Below, piece by piece: positions 20,826 through 29,593 of a stretch of 64,000 bases of DNA. The notes below the pieces were generated by a model. It was not told where the DNA came from. It saw only the letters and a program-made list of their open reading frames with translations, and did no database searches. The stretch spans positions 123,512-187,511 of the forward strand of contig VGXC01000001.1 in NCBI GenBank assembly GCA_016873495.1, read 5' to 3'. This stretch comes from Nitrospira sp. (GTDB lineage Bacteria; Nitrospirota; Nitrospiria; Nitrospirales; Nitrospiraceae). The position numbers were made by a program, and so were the translations under genes. Position 1 is the first letter of the stretch. Each line of letters starts with the position of its first letter.

Positions 20826-21055
20826 CGATCGCGATCCTCGCGGATTAATTCGGTGCTGTCACTGAATCGACGACCCGACCGTTTCAGCCGGTTTCGGAAC
20901 CGTTCGATCCGCTGCCATGCCGCCTCGTAGTCCGGCGCCGCCTCTTCCAGAATCGTTTTCACTTCGGACTGCAAGGACCGGCCATGCTCCATGGCCCGGC
21001 GTTTCAACCGCTCCACCACTTTGTCGTCGAGCTGCCGAACAAGGACTTGCGCCAT
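20822..21055 (-). CDS. vapB: VapB/FitA-type antitoxin
   Basis: The 77-residue protein starts with a ribbon-helix-helix DNA-binding motif (AQVLVRQLDDKVVERLKRRA) and ends with a basic tail that would wrap the PIN toxin. The ATG at 21055 follows a strong GAGGAGAGGGGAG site; a longer frame to 21097 is rejected. It overlaps the toxin gene and would repress the shared promoter, as is known for this family. Confidence 0.9.
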   Translation of the reverse strand: MAQVLVRQLDDKVVERLKRRAMEHGRSLQSEVKTILEEAAPDYEAAWQRIERFRNRLKRSGRRFSDSTELIREDRDR

Positions 21056-21153
21056 GGCTCCCCTCTCCTCAGTGTGATAGCATAATGCTAGCATCAACCA
21101 GAGCGGACGTCAATCTGCCTCGCTGCCTCGCACTGCGGCCCGAATTGAGATCG

Positions 21154-21260
21154 GTCTTGCTGCAGATGGTGTCAACCAGTCGAGGGCAGGGAGCCCAAAA
21201 ACAAAGGGCCAGGCTTGGAAGCGGCATGGCCCCGTCACTCTCTCTTTTTTAGTCGCGGCT
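21154..21260. repeat. Direct repeat flanking the toxin-antitoxin pair, copy 2
   Basis: About 107 bases nearly identical to 20226-20331, in the same orientation. The internal hairpin (21206-21232) has one mismatch relative to copy 1 (GCATGGCCC). On the minus strand it lies downstream of the HIT gene and could terminate the his operon. Confidence 0.8.
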
Positions 21261-21340
21261 AAAACGTTTTCTCAAGGGGTGGACTGGTTGATCCCCTAAC
21301 TGCGCGCACCAAGCGCGTACCCCGCCCCTCTCTTCCGGGG

Positions 21341-21415
21341 CAGCCTGCTTGTGCCTCCATTGCGCGCATCGAGGGAGCACATTCTGATCGTGCGGCCTCT
21401 GCGAGCACAGAGGAC
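21341..21415 (+). repeat. Dispersed intergenic repeat, copy B
   Basis: Matches copy A (18774-18847) read on the opposite strand. It contains TGCGCGCATCGAG, GGAGCAC and CTCTGCGAGCACA. Neighbouring sequence on both sides (21290-21340, 21416-21480) carries shorter, related GC-rich blocks. Confidence 0.6.
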
Positions 21416-21502
21416 CGAGCAGGCCGCCCCTACTCTTTTCCTTCTGAGGCCGCGCGTTGCGCGAGCACGGGGGAGCAACCAGGCCGCCCCATCCCGTCAA
21501 CT

Positions 21503-21847
21503 TCACCCAGGAGGCCAGTGCATGGGCCGGCCGCCGAGCAGGTGGAGATGTAGATGGAACACCGTCTGGCCGCCGTTCCTGCCCGTGTTCACAACCAGCC
21601 GGTAGCCGCCCTCGGCGATCCCCTTCTGCTTGGCGACCTGGTTGCCGACGAGCAGCAGATGCCCGAGCAGGCCCGCGTCGGCCTCGTTCAGCTCGGCGAT
21701 CGAGGCTGCGTGCCGTTTGGGAATGACCAGCACGTGGGTCGGCGCCTGTGGGTTAATGTCGTCGAAGGCGACCGTTTGGTCGTCTTCATGGACCAGCTTG
21801 GCCGGGATGGTCTTCGCGGCGATCTTGCAGAACAGGCAATCGCTCAT
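21503..21847 (-). CDS. HIT-family nucleotide hydrolase (HinT-like)
   Basis: The 114-residue protein has the N-terminal CLFCKI pair and the histidine triad HLHLHLLGG near its C-terminus, with the usual HVLVIPKRH. HinT-type proteins hydrolyse purine nucleoside phosphoramidates. Its ATG overlaps the hisIE stop (ATGA), so it is the last gene of the his operon, as seen in several bacteria. Confidence 0.93.
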   Translation of the reverse strand: MSDCLFCKIAAKTIPAKLVHEDDQTVAFDDINPQAPTHVLVIPKRHAASIAELNEADAGLLGHLLLVGNQVAKQKGIAEGGYRLVVNTGRNGGQTVFHLHLHLLGGRPMHWPPG

Positions 21848-22509
21848 GATTTTCCCTTGTCCTTGCCCTTCCTGAGCCCGGACTTCCCGTATCGGCCGGC
21901 CAGCTCCCGATAGATCTCCTCCGGAGTGATATCGTGGTACCCGAGCGCGACCAGCGTATGGAACAGGAGGTCGGCGGTTTCGTAGACGATCTCCTCCTTC
22001 TTCCCGCCCTTGGCTGCCAGGACGACCTCACCCGCCTCCTCGACCACCTTCTTGAGTACCTTGTCGATCCCGCCTTGCAAAAGCGTCGAGGTATAGGAGT
22101 CGTTCGATGGTTGCTTCTTACGGTCTTGAATCGTCTGATAGAGCCGCTCGACGATCCCGCCCCAGGCCTCCTGCGTCTTCTCCCCGTTTCCCTCCAGACG
22201 CGAGAAGAAGCAGGCCTTCTCGCCCGTGTGACAGGTCGGGCCAGTCGGCTCCGCCTTGATCAGCAGCGTATCGCCGTCGCAATCCACGAAGAGGTCCTTG
22301 AGGGCCAGCTTGTTGCCGGAGGTCTCGCCCTTCTCCCACAGTTTCTTCCGCGACCTGCTCCAAAAGTGGACGGACTTGGTCTCGATCGTCTTCTGCAAGG
22401 CCTCCCGGTTCATGAAGGCCAGCATGAGCACGGACCCGTCCCGCCAGTCCTGGACGACCGTGGGGACCAAGCCCTGTTCGTCGAATTTCACCCGGCTGAA
22501 GTCCGTCAT
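21844..22509 (-). CDS. hisI: HisIE, phosphoribosyl-AMP cyclohydrolase / phosphoribosyl-ATP pyrophosphatase
   Basis: This bifunctional enzyme catalyses the second and third steps of histidine synthesis. The 221-residue protein has an N-terminal HisI domain (about 5-115) with [10 protein letters not shown] and the zinc ligands in [15 protein letters not shown], and a C-terminal HisE domain (about 120-215: [30 protein letters not shown]). The start overlaps the hisF stop by four bases. Confidence 0.97.
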   Translation of the reverse strand: MTDFSRVKFDEQGLVPTVVQDWRDGSVLMLAFMNREALQKTIETKSVHFWSRSRKKLWEKGETSGNKLALKDLFVDCDGDTLLIKAEPTGPTCHTGEKACFFSRLEGNGEKTQEAWGGIVERLYQTIQDRKKQPSNDSYTSTLLQGGIDKVLKKVVEEAGEVVLAAKGGKKEEIVYETADLLFHTLVALGYHDITPEEIYRELAGRYGKSGLRKGKDKGKS

Positions 22510-23264
22510 CTGATGGCGATGCCCTTTTGCCTGAGATAGGCCTTGGCTTCCGGAATCGTATGCTGGCGGTAGTGAAAAATGGAGGCGGCCAGCACCGCGT
22601 CCGCCTTGCCCTTCACGAAGCCGTCGTACAGATGATCGAGCTGGCCCACACCGCCGGACGCGATCACGGGAATCGAGACCGCGTCGGAGACCGATGCGGT
22701 CAGCTCCAGATCATAGCCGTTTTGCCTGCCGTCTTGATCCATGCTGGTCAGCAGAATTTCGCCCGCCCCGTAGCCCTCCATTCGGCGCGCCCATTCGACG
22801 GCATCCAGACCGGTCGGTCTGCGTCCTCCGTGCGTGAAGACTTCCCAGCCGGAACCGATGGCGCGCTTCTTCGCGTCGATGGCGACCACGATGCATTGGG
22901 TGCCGAACCGCTCGGCCGCCTCTTTCACGAACTCCGGCCGCTCGACTGCGGCGGTATTGATGCTGACCTTGTCCGTGCCGGCTTGGAGGAGGGCCCGGAT
23001 ATCGTCCAGCGTCCTGACCCCTCCCCCCACGGTCAAGGGCATGAACACCTGGTCGGCGGTCCGGCTCACGATATCCAGAATCGTCTTGCGGTTCTCATAG
23101 GAAGCCGTGATGTCCAGAAAGCAGAGTTCGTCGGCCCCCTCCCGATCATAGGCCCTGGCCACTTCCACCGGATCGCCCGCATCCCGAAGATTGACGAACG
23201 AGACGCCTTTGACCACGCGACCGTCCTTCACATCAAGGCAGGGTATGATGCGCTTGGTCAACAT
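22506..23264 (-). CDS. hisF: HisF, imidazole glycerol phosphate synthase cyclase subunit
   Basis: HisF forms IGP and AICAR using ammonia from HisH. The 252-residue beta/alpha barrel has catalytic D11 in [14 protein letters not shown] and D131-type Asp in VVAIDAKK, plus the phosphate-binding ASGGVG near 203. Length is normal. It lies between hisA and hisIE. Confidence 0.98.
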   Translation of the reverse strand: MLTKRIIPCLDVKDGRVVKGVSFVNLRDAGDPVEVARAYDREGADELCFLDITASYENRKTILDIVSRTADQVFMPLTVGGGVRTLDDIRALLQAGTDKVSINTAAVERPEFVKEAAERFGTQCIVVAIDAKKRAIGSGWEVFTHGGRRPTGLDAVEWARRMEGYGAGEILLTSMDQDGRQNGYDLELTASVSDAVSIPVIASGGVGQLDHLYDGFVKGKADAVLAASIFHYRQHTIPEAKAYLRQKGIAIR

Positions 23265-23358
23265 TGCGTTCCAGTGCCGAATGATGAGTGATGAATGCTG
23301 AACGGAAGATTCCGCCCGTCATGCATCACTTATCATTCATCGATTATCATTCAGCATT
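23265..23358 (-). repeat. Palindrome between hisA and hisF
   Basis: AATGCTGAA (23294-23302) pairs with TTCAGCATT (23350-23358), the second arm covering the hisA stop codon; the spacer is rich in ATCATTCATCA-like units. It may be an intercistronic hairpin affecting mRNA stability or partial termination. Confidence 0.5.
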
Positions 23359-24079
23359 ACGCGGCGGCGGCGGCCAGGGCGGCCTTGAGGTCCAATTTCC
23401 CGTCGTACAGCGCCTTGCCCACGATCGCCCCTTCGATGCGCGGGCCCAGGGACTTGATCGCTTGGATATCCTCGGCCTTCGTGATCCCGCCGGACGCGAT
23501 GACCGGCATCGAAGACCGAGCCACGATCTCCCGGAGCGCCGCCAGGTTTGGCCCCTGCAACATGCCGTCCCGCGCAATGTCCGTGTAAATCACCCCGGCC
23601 AGGGCAAACTCCGCCAGGCTCTTCAGTAAGTCGGTGGCCAGCGTCTCGGACTGGCTGGTCCAGCCTTGCACCGCCACCTGGCCGTTGCGCGCATCGAGGC
23701 CGACCAGGATGCGCGCCGGATAGAGGGCACAGGCTCGCTCTAACAGGCCCCGATCCCTGAGCGCGGCGGTGCCCAGCACCACGCGGCGGACCCCTCCGTC
23801 CAGGTAGCGCCGGATGATCTCCAGGTCCCTTACGCCGCCCCCGACTTGCACCGGAATGGAGACGGCTTTCACGATGGCCTCGATGCCGGCCATGTTCTTG
23901 GGCTGGCCCTCGACCGCGCCGTTCAGATCCACCAGGTGCAGCATTTGGGCGCCGCGCCGTTCCCACTGCACCGCCATGGAAGAAGGATCGTCGGAATAGA
24001 CGGTCTCCGCCTGCAAATCTCCTTGCCGGAGACGCACGCACCGCCCATCCTTCAGGTCAATGGCGGGAATGATCAGCAT
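23357..24079 (-). CDS. hisA: HisA, ProFAR isomerase
   Basis: HisA isomerises ProFAR to PRFAR, the fourth step of histidine synthesis. The 240-residue barrel has the acidic catalytic residues in PAIDLKDGRCVRL (D8) and VIYTDIARDGM (D near 130), and phosphate-binding GGGVR and ASGGI. The sequence ends in an Ala-rich tail. HisH lies upstream but is separated by a lipoprotein gene. Confidence 0.97.
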   Translation of the reverse strand: MLIIPAIDLKDGRCVRLRQGDLQAETVYSDDPSSMAVQWERRGAQMLHLVDLNGAVEGQPKNMAGIEAIVKAVSIPVQVGGGVRDLEIIRRYLDGGVRRVVLGTAALRDRGLLERACALYPARILVGLDARNGQVAVQGWTSQSETLATDLLKSLAEFALAGVIYTDIARDGMLQGPNLAALREIVARSSMPVIASGGITKAEDIQAIKSLGPRIEGAIVGKALYDGKLDLKAALAAAAA

Positions 24080-24108
24080 GCTTTACAATCATGCACGTTA
24101 AATAATGC

Positions 24109-24169
24109 CCACTGAACGGAGATGGTTCTCCATCTCAGCATGTATTGTTCAGACGTCAGCCTTCAGTGG
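24109..24169 (-). repeat. Palindrome between the lipoprotein gene and hisA
   Basis: CCACTGAA (24109-24116) pairs with TTCAGTGG (24162-24169), covering the lipoprotein stop codon; inside it GAGATGG-TTCT-CCATCTC (24119-24136) is a perfect hairpin. This is the same kind of placement as at the neighbouring his gene junctions. Confidence 0.5.
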
Positions 24170-24945
24170 ACCCGCGTCCCGAAGGGAAACTCTTTGAGCA
24201 CATGCTCGGCCCCATAAGCGGCCAGCTCGTCCGCCGTGACGAAGAGGCCGCCGCGATCCAGAAAGCCGGCGAAGTCTTCGGTCAAGGGCCGTTGCCGCTC
24301 GAAATAGCTGCCGACCCAGAGGACCTTGCCGTCGGCCCCCACCAGCTTCAACTCAAATCCCACGACCGCCGGATCGCCGCCCCACTTGCTCCCGCCCCGT
24401 TCTTGATAGATGAGCACCCGGCCGACCAGCACCGCATCGGCCTTCATCTGCTCCGCCAGTTGTCTGACGAGCTGCGGTTGGGGAAGGTTGGCCGCCTGGG
24501 GCCCCAATGCAGCCGATGCCTGTCTCGTTTCCGACGGGGTGAGCGTCAAAATCCCGCCCCACTGCCGCAGCTTCCCGTAGACGATTTGCGTGACCCGCTC
24601 GGCCGCCACCGCCGGCACCGTAGCGGTCGGCTGGTTTTGCCGTTCGACCGTCGGCGGAATCCCCAGGGAGATGTCCGAACGGAGCACGCCCTGAGGGCCG
24701 ATGATCTCCGGATCCCGCCGCTCGGTCGTTTGCGGCGTGGCCAGGGCCTCGAAGGGCAGCACCGCAATCGTCTTGATCCGGTACTTCTCGATGTCCGGAG
24801 CGCTGTTCGTCGTGACTTTGGTCGGCCCGCAACCTTCCAGGGCGAACCAGGACATGCCGAGGAGCAACCCCAGCGCCAGCGAGGCCATGGCAGGCCCCCC
24901 GTGGTTCAGCCGCTGCCGGCCTATGGGCGCGGTCTCCTTCGACAT
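24163..24945 (-). CDS. Putative outer-membrane lipoprotein inside the his operon
   Basis: The 260-residue protein has a signal peptide with lipobox FALEGC near residue 39, then a soluble domain (IAVLPFEAL; ADAVLVGRVLIYQ; VGFELKLVGADGKVLWVGSYFERQ) resembling the GNA1162/YajI-type or curli-assembly-like lipoproteins. I cannot name the family firmly. Its ATG overlaps the hisH stop (TAATG), so translation is coupled to hisH. Nothing indicates a role in histidine synthesis; it is probably an envelope gene inserted in the operon. Confidence 0.8.
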   Translation of the reverse strand: MSKETAPIGRQRLNHGGPAMASLALGLLLGMSWFALEGCGPTKVTTNSAPDIEKYRIKTIAVLPFEALATPQTTERRDPEIIGPQGVLRSDISLGIPPTVERQNQPTATVPAVAAERVTQIVYGKLRQWGGILTLTPSETRQASAALGPQAANLPQPQLVRQLAEQMKADAVLVGRVLIYQERGGSKWGGDPAVVGFELKLVGADGKVLWVGSYFERQRPLTEDFAGFLDRGGLFVTADELAAYGAEHVLKEFPFGTRVH

Positions 24946-25580
24946 TATTGCCACTCGGCGAAGTTCCGAATCATGCGCAGCCCGATCGACTGACTCTTTT
25001 CCGGGTGAAATTGACAGGCAAAGACGTTGTCCCGCCAGATGCTCGAGACAAACGACAGCCCATAGTCCGTCATGGTGGAGACCATCGTGGCATCCTGCGG
25101 CTCGACGTAATAGGAATGGACGAAATAGAGGTACGCGCCCGCCTCAATCCCCTTCAGCGGCGGTGCCGCTTGCGTTACCCGCACCTCATTCCACCCCATG
25201 TGCGGAACCTTTAGGTGCGCCGTCCCGGTCCCGGCTGCCTCGCTCAGCCCGGACGGAAACCGCCGGACTTTGCCCGGTATCAGGTTCAATCCCTGGTGGC
25301 GGCCGAACTCTTCGCTCTCCGTAAAGAGCAACTGGAGGCCGAGGCAGATTCCCAGGAACGGTTTGCCCGACTGGACGGCCCGGCGGACCGGGTCGATCAG
25401 GCCATAGCGGTCCAGATTGGCCATGCAATCGCCGAACGCCCCCACGCCCGGGAGCACGACGTGCGACGCATCCCCGATCACGCGCGCGTCGCGCGTGACG
25501 ACCGCCTCATGCCCCACCGCTTCGAACGCCTTTTGGACGCTGCGGAGGTTGCCCATGCCGTAATCAACGATGGCAATCAT
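24945..25580 (-). CDS. hisH: HisH, imidazole glycerol phosphate synthase glutaminase subunit
   Basis: HisH releases ammonia from glutamine for HisF. The 211-residue class I glutamine amidotransferase has nucleophile C79 in PFLGICLGLQLLF and His/Glu in CQFHPEKSQS near the C-terminus. It is separated from hisF by hisA and a lipoprotein gene. Length is normal. Confidence 0.97.
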   Translation of the reverse strand: MIAIVDYGMGNLRSVQKAFEAVGHEAVVTRDARVIGDASHVVLPGVGAFGDCMANLDRYGLIDPVRRAVQSGKPFLGICLGLQLLFTESEEFGRHQGLNLIPGKVRRFPSGLSEAAGTGTAHLKVPHMGWNEVRVTQAAPPLKGIEAGAYLYFVHSYYVEPQDATMVSTMTDYGLSFVSSIWRDNVFACQFHPEKSQSIGLRMIRNFAEWQ

Positions 25581-25593
25581 TGGAATAGCCTTC

Positions 25594-25658
25594 AGCTATC
25601 AGCCGTGAGCCGTCAGCTTCCTGAAACTGAAAGCTGAGAGCTTACTGCTGAGAGCTAT
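25594..25658 (-). repeat. Imperfect palindrome between hisB and hisH
   Basis: AGCTATCAGC (25594-25603) and GCTGAGAGCTATT (around 25647-25659) form an imperfect stem ending next to the hisB stop codon; the interior holds further AGCT/GCTGA units. It parallels palindromes at other junctions of the operon. Confidence 0.4.
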
Positions 25659-25659
25659 T

Positions 25660-26259
25660 TCACAATTTCCCCTTAGTCGAGAGCACGCCCTTCACCCGAC
25701 CGTCGAGGCCCGTCGCCTGATCGAGCGCTTTCGCCAGCGCCTTGAAAGTCGCCTCCACAATGTGGTGCGGATTCCGCCCATACAGCACGTTCACGTGCAG
25801 ATTGAAGGCCCCGTGCGTGACGAAGGCCTGGAAAAAATCCTCGAACAGATAGAGGTCGAACTCTTTAATGCGCCGGTTCGGCAACTTGGCGTTGTAGACG
25901 AGGTACGGCCGGCCGCTGAGGTCCACCGTGACCTGCGCCAGCGTCTCGTCCAGCGGGACCGAGGCGAAGCCATACCGCCGGATGCCTTTTTTGTCGCCCA
26001 ACGCCTGTTTGAGCGCGTCGCCCAGCACGATGCCGACGTCCTCGACCGTGTGGTGGTCGTCGATGTGCGTGTCGCCCTTGGCGTGCACGGTCAGATCGAA
26101 GAACCCGTGCCGCCCCAGCAGGTCGAGCATGTGGTCCAGGAACGGGATCGGGGTTTTGATCCGGCTCAGGCCGGTGCCGTCCAGTGTCCAATCCACCCGG
26201 ATGTTCGTCTCTTTCGTCGCGCGCGTGATCGTCGCGCGCCGCGCCTGTGTCTTCTTCAT
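25660..26259 (-). CDS. hisB: HisB, imidazoleglycerol-phosphate dehydratase
   Basis: The 199-residue monofunctional enzyme has the metal-binding histidine clusters [27 protein letters not shown], and [20 protein letters not shown]. No HAD phosphatase domain is fused, so histidinol-phosphatase must be encoded elsewhere. The start overlaps the hisD stop by four bases. Confidence 0.97.
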   Translation of the reverse strand: MKKTQARRATITRATKETNIRVDWTLDGTGLSRIKTPIPFLDHMLDLLGRHGFFDLTVHAKGDTHIDDHHTVEDVGIVLGDALKQALGDKKGIRRYGFASVPLDETLAQVTVDLSGRPYLVYNAKLPNRRIKEFDLYLFEDFFQAFVTHGAFNLHVNVLYGRNPHHIVEATFKALAKALDQATGLDGRVKGVLSTKGKL

Positions 26260-27545
26260 GAGTACCGGCTCTCCACGGACTTGGCGTGCGCGTCCAGCCC
26301 TTCCATCTGTGAAATGCGCGCGATATGGTCCTTCACCTTCGTCAGCTCTTCTTTGGTATAGGCGATGATGTTGCTCTTCTTCACATAGTCGTCGAAGGAC
26401 AGAGCCGAGAAGAACCGGGCCGTCCCGCCCGTGGGCAGAATATGATTGGGGCCGGCGACATAGTCCGCCACCGCCGGCGGCGTGTACCGGCCCAGGAACA
26501 GGGCCCCCGCGTGCCGGACCTTCTCCAAATAATCGAACGGCTGATCCACCGCCAGCGTTAGATGCTCCGGCGCAATCTCGTTGGCCAGCTCGATCGCCTC
26601 CTCCATCGTCTTCACCACGAAGGCCGCCCCGTGCTTGGCCAGGGACTTAGCCAGGATCTTGTCGCGCGAGCAGCGCTTGCGCTGTTCGCCCAACTGCCGG
26701 ACGACCTCCTTGGCCAGCCGCTCCGAGGTGGTCACCAGGTAAACCTGGGCCTCCTCGTCATGCTCGGCTTCGGCCAGCAGGTCCGCCGCTACATGCGCCG
26801 GGGTCGCCGTCTCGTCCGCCACGACCAGGAGTTCGCTGGGCCCCGCCACCATATCGATCGCCACGGTCCCGTACATCAAGCGCTTGGCGGTCGCCACATA
26901 GTGGTTGCCGGGGCCGATGATCTTATCCACCCGCGCGATGGTTTTCGTCCCGTGCGCCATGGCCGCAATGGCCTGGACCCCGCCGATCCGGTAGATTTCG
27001 TCCACGCCCGCAATATCCGCCGCCACGAGCAGATAGGGGCTGATGCCGCTCTTGGGCATCGGCGTGCACATGACCACCCGCTTGACCCCGGCCACCTTGG
27101 CGGGAATCGCGCTCATGAGCACCGAGGAGGGATAGGCCGCCTTGCCGCCGGGCACGTACAGCCCCACGGAATCCAGCGGCATGACCACTTGTCCCAGCGT
27201 CGCCCCGCCGTCCTGGTACATCCAGGTCTTCGTCCGCTGCCGCTCGTGAAACGCCATGATGCGCTGGGCGGCGTAGCGCAGCGCGTCCCCCTCTTCCTTG
27301 CGAATCTGATAGTAGGCTTCTTTGACTTGCTCGGGACTGATCCGGAACTGCGCCGCTTTGAGGGAGACTCGGTCGAATTTCTTCGTGTAGCGGGACACGG
27401 CGCTGTCTCCGCCCCGTTCGACCGCCTTCAGGATGGTTCGGACGGAATTCTCGACGCCCCCCCCTTGGAGGTTGGACCGTGACGTTACCCGCTTGAGCGC
27501 TCCCTTGAACGCTCGATCCGTGCTGGCGATCACTTTCATCGTCAT
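26256..27545 (-). CDS. hisD: HisD, histidinol dehydrogenase
   Basis: HisD performs the last two oxidations to histidine with NAD and zinc. The 429-residue protein shows [20 protein letters not shown], the [11 protein letters not shown] motif and the catalytic Glu-His in [11 protein letters not shown]. Length is standard. It lies between hisG and hisB. Confidence 0.97.
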   Translation of the reverse strand: MTMKVIASTDRAFKGALKRVTSRSNLQGGGVENSVRTILKAVERGGDSAVSRYTKKFDRVSLKAAQFRISPEQVKEAYYQIRKEEGDALRYAAQRIMAFHERQRTKTWMYQDGGATLGQVVMPLDSVGLYVPGGKAAYPSSVLMSAIPAKVAGVKRVVMCTPMPKSGISPYLLVAADIAGVDEIYRIGGVQAIAAMAHGTKTIARVDKIIGPGNHYVATAKRLMYGTVAIDMVAGPSELLVVADETATPAHVAADLLAEAEHDEEAQVYLVTTSERLAKEVVRQLGEQRKRCSRDKILAKSLAKHGAAFVVKTMEEAIELANEIAPEHLTLAVDQPFDYLEKVRHAGALFLGRYTPPAVADYVAGPNHILPTGGTARFFSALSFDDYVKKSNIIAYTKEELTKVKDHIARISQMEGLDAHAKSVESRYS

Positions 27546-27572
27546 CCCCCTTCGCTCGGCCCTGTCCCGGTC

Positions 27573-28211
27573 CTACCGGGCACGGCGCGGACGCCCGCGC
27601 TTCAATCGTTCGATCAAATCCGTGAGACTCCCGTGCTTCATCTTTAGGCTCGCCCGGTTCACGATCAGTCTCGCGGTGGACCGCGCGATGACGTCCACCT
27701 CCACCAGATCGTGGGCCTTGAGCGTCTTGCCGGTGGACACCAGATCCACGATCCGGTCCGCCAGGCCGACCATCGGCGCCAGTTCGATGGACCCGTACAG
27801 CTTAATGATCTCGACCGGCACGCCCTTTTGGTTGAAGTACCGCTCCGTGATGTGTGGATACTTGGTCGCCACGCGCACCTTGGCCGAGAGCCGATCCCGC
27901 TGCTCACACCCCCGCAACGCCGCCACCGAAATCCGGCAGCCGCCGATCTTCAGATCCAGCGGTTCGTAGACGTCTTTCTCCTGCTCCAGCAGGACGTCTT
28001 TTCCGACCACGCCCGCATCCGCCGCCCCATATTCGACGTAGGTCGGGATGTCGGTCGGCCGCACGATCAGGAAGGTCACGCCCCGGTTCTCGTCCGTAAA
28101 GACCAGGCGCCGACTTTCCGCCGAAATTCCGTTCTTGGCGTACCCGGCCCGCCGGAACAACTCGAGCGCGGGCGCAAGCAACGTCCCTTTGGCCAGCGCG
28201 ACCGTGATCAT
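27573..28211 (-). CDS. hisG: HisG, ATP phosphoribosyltransferase (short form)
   Basis: HisG starts histidine synthesis. The 212-residue protein ends after the catalytic domains (ALAKGTLLAPALELF; phosphate-binding DLVSTGKTLKAHDL) and lacks the C-terminal ACT-like regulatory domain, so it is the short form that normally works with HisZ. No hisZ is seen in this window. The ATG at 28211 overlaps the murA stop by four bases; a longer upstream frame is a shadow of murA. Confidence 0.95.
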   Translation of the reverse strand: MITVALAKGTLLAPALELFRRAGYAKNGISAESRRLVFTDENRGVTFLIVRPTDIPTYVEYGAADAGVVGKDVLLEQEKDVYEPLDLKIGGCRISVAALRGCEQRDRLSAKVRVATKYPHITERYFNQKGVPVEIIKLYGSIELAPMVGLADRIVDLVSTGKTLKAHDLVEVDVIARSTARLIVNRASLKMKHGSLTDLIERLKRGRPRRAR

Positions 28212-29494
28212 GCCCCTGCTCCGCTTGCCACCCCGGCCGATCCGTCCTTGACCCGCACGATTCTCGCGCCCAATCCCCGAAGTTTTTCTTCGATCCGTTC
28301 GTAGCCCCGATCCAGGTGATAGACCCGGGCGATGTCCGTTTCGCCCTCCGCCGCCAGTCCCGCGACGATCAGGCCGGCGCTGGCGCGCAGATCCGAGGCC
28401 ATTACCGGCGCGCCGGTGAGCCTGGCTGTGCCGGTCACGACCGCGTGGCTGCCGTCCACCTTGATCTCCGCCCCCATGCGCTGTAACTCCGGCACGTGGA
28501 TGAAGCGGCTCTCGAACACGGTTTCGGTGATCACGCTGGTGCCTTGCGCCACGCACATGAGCGCCATCATCTGCGCCTGCATGTCGGTGGCGAACCCCGG
28601 ATAGGGGTAGGTCCTCACATCCACGCTCTTGGGGCGCGCCGGAGCCTTGAGCCGCACCGACTCCTTGCCCTCCACCACTTCGGCGCCCGCCTCGCGCAGC
28701 TTCGCGGTCACCGCCTCCAGGTGCTGCGGCCGGCAGTCCTCCACCGAGACGTCCCCACCGGTAATCGCCCCGGCGGCCAGATAGGTGCCGGCTTCGATGC
28801 GGTCCGGGATCACATCATGGTCGGCGCCGCGCAAGGCCTTGACCCCTTCGATCGTAATCAGGTCGCTGCCGGCGCCGGCGATCCGCGCGCCGCGCTTGAC
28901 CAGAAAGGCCGCGAGGTCCACGATCTCCGGCTCTTTGGCCGCATTTTCGATGACCGTCGTCCCGTCGGCCAGACAGGCGGCCATCATCAGATTTTCCGTG
29001 CCCGTTACCGTCGGGAAATCCAGGCAGATCCGCGCGCCCTTCAGGCGCGGCGCTTTCGCCTTGATATAGCCGTGCTCGACCGTCACGGTCGCGCCCATTT
29101 TCTCGAAACCCGCCAGGTGCAGATTCACCGGCCGGGAGCCGATCGCGCAGCCCCCGGGGAGCGAGACCGTGGCCTCCCCCCAGCGGGCCAGCAACGGGCC
29201 CAGCACGACCACCGACGCGCGCATGGTCCTCACTAAATCGTATGGCGCCTCGGATGACCGCAGCGCGTCCATCTTCATAGACACCCGGTTGCCGTCGGCC
29301 TGCACCGTCGCCCCGAGCATGCCCAGCAGTTTGCCCATCGTGAACACGTCCATGACGCGCGGGACGTTCGTGAGGGTGCATTCACCGCCGCCCAGAATGA
29401 CCGAGGCAAGAATCGGCAGGGCGGCGTTCTTGGCCCCGCTGACCTTGACGCTCCCCCGCAAGGGCTGCTGACCGGTGATAACGATGCGATCCAT
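28208..29494 (-). CDS. murA: MurA, UDP-N-acetylglucosamine 1-carboxyvinyltransferase
   Basis: MurA adds enolpyruvate to UDP-GlcNAc in peptidoglycan synthesis. The 428-residue protein has KNAALPILA with K22, catalytic C116 in SLPGGCAIGSRPV (the fosfomycin target), and R near 398 in LRASAGLIVAGLAA. Length is normal. It links prmC and the his genes in one minus-strand run. Confidence 0.97.
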   Translation of the reverse strand: MDRIVITGQQPLRGSVKVSGAKNAALPILASVILGGGECTLTNVPRVMDVFTMGKLLGMLGATVQADGNRVSMKMDALRSSEAPYDLVRTMRASVVVLGPLLARWGEATVSLPGGCAIGSRPVNLHLAGFEKMGATVTVEHGYIKAKAPRLKGARICLDFPTVTGTENLMMAACLADGTTVIENAAKEPEIVDLAAFLVKRGARIAGAGSDLITIEGVKALRGADHDVIPDRIEAGTYLAAGAITGGDVSVEDCRPQHLEAVTAKLREAGAEVVEGKESVRLKAPARPKSVDVRTYPYPGFATDMQAQMMALMCVAQGTSVITETVFESRFIHVPELQRMGAEIKVDGSHAVVTGTARLTGAPVMASDLRASAGLIVAGLAAEGETDIARVYHLDRGYERIEEKLRGLGARIVRVKDGSAGVASGAGA

Positions 29495-29507
29495 ATCGTA
29501 ACTTCTA

Positions 29508-29593
29508 GGTTGAGGCTAAGGCTAAGGCTCAGGATTCGCCTTCGCGTTCACCCAGAAGAACTCTTGCTTCCTTGCTCAACCTTAGCCTTAACC
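29508..29593 (-). repeat. Palindrome between prmC and murA
   Basis: GGTTGAGGCTAAGG (29508-29521) pairs with CCTTAGCCTTAACC (29580-29593), with one mismatch; the second arm overlaps the prmC stop codon. The left side includes tandem GGCTAA units. Confidence 0.6.

Larger units (their letters stand above)
21056..21502. other. 447-base intergenic region made of repeats
   Basis: No gene is supported; the minus-strand frame 21249-21506 translates repeat DNA and lacks homology. The region contains the promoter of the toxin-antitoxin pair near its low-coordinate end, the second copy of the 106-base direct repeat, and copy B of a dispersed repeat, with further related GC-rich short blocks up to the HIT gene. 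Confidence 0.55.

Noticed and set aside
21249..21506. 85-codon minus-strand frame upstream of the toxin-antitoxin pair
   Set aside because: It lies in repeat sequence and overlaps the direct-repeat terminator; no start signal.
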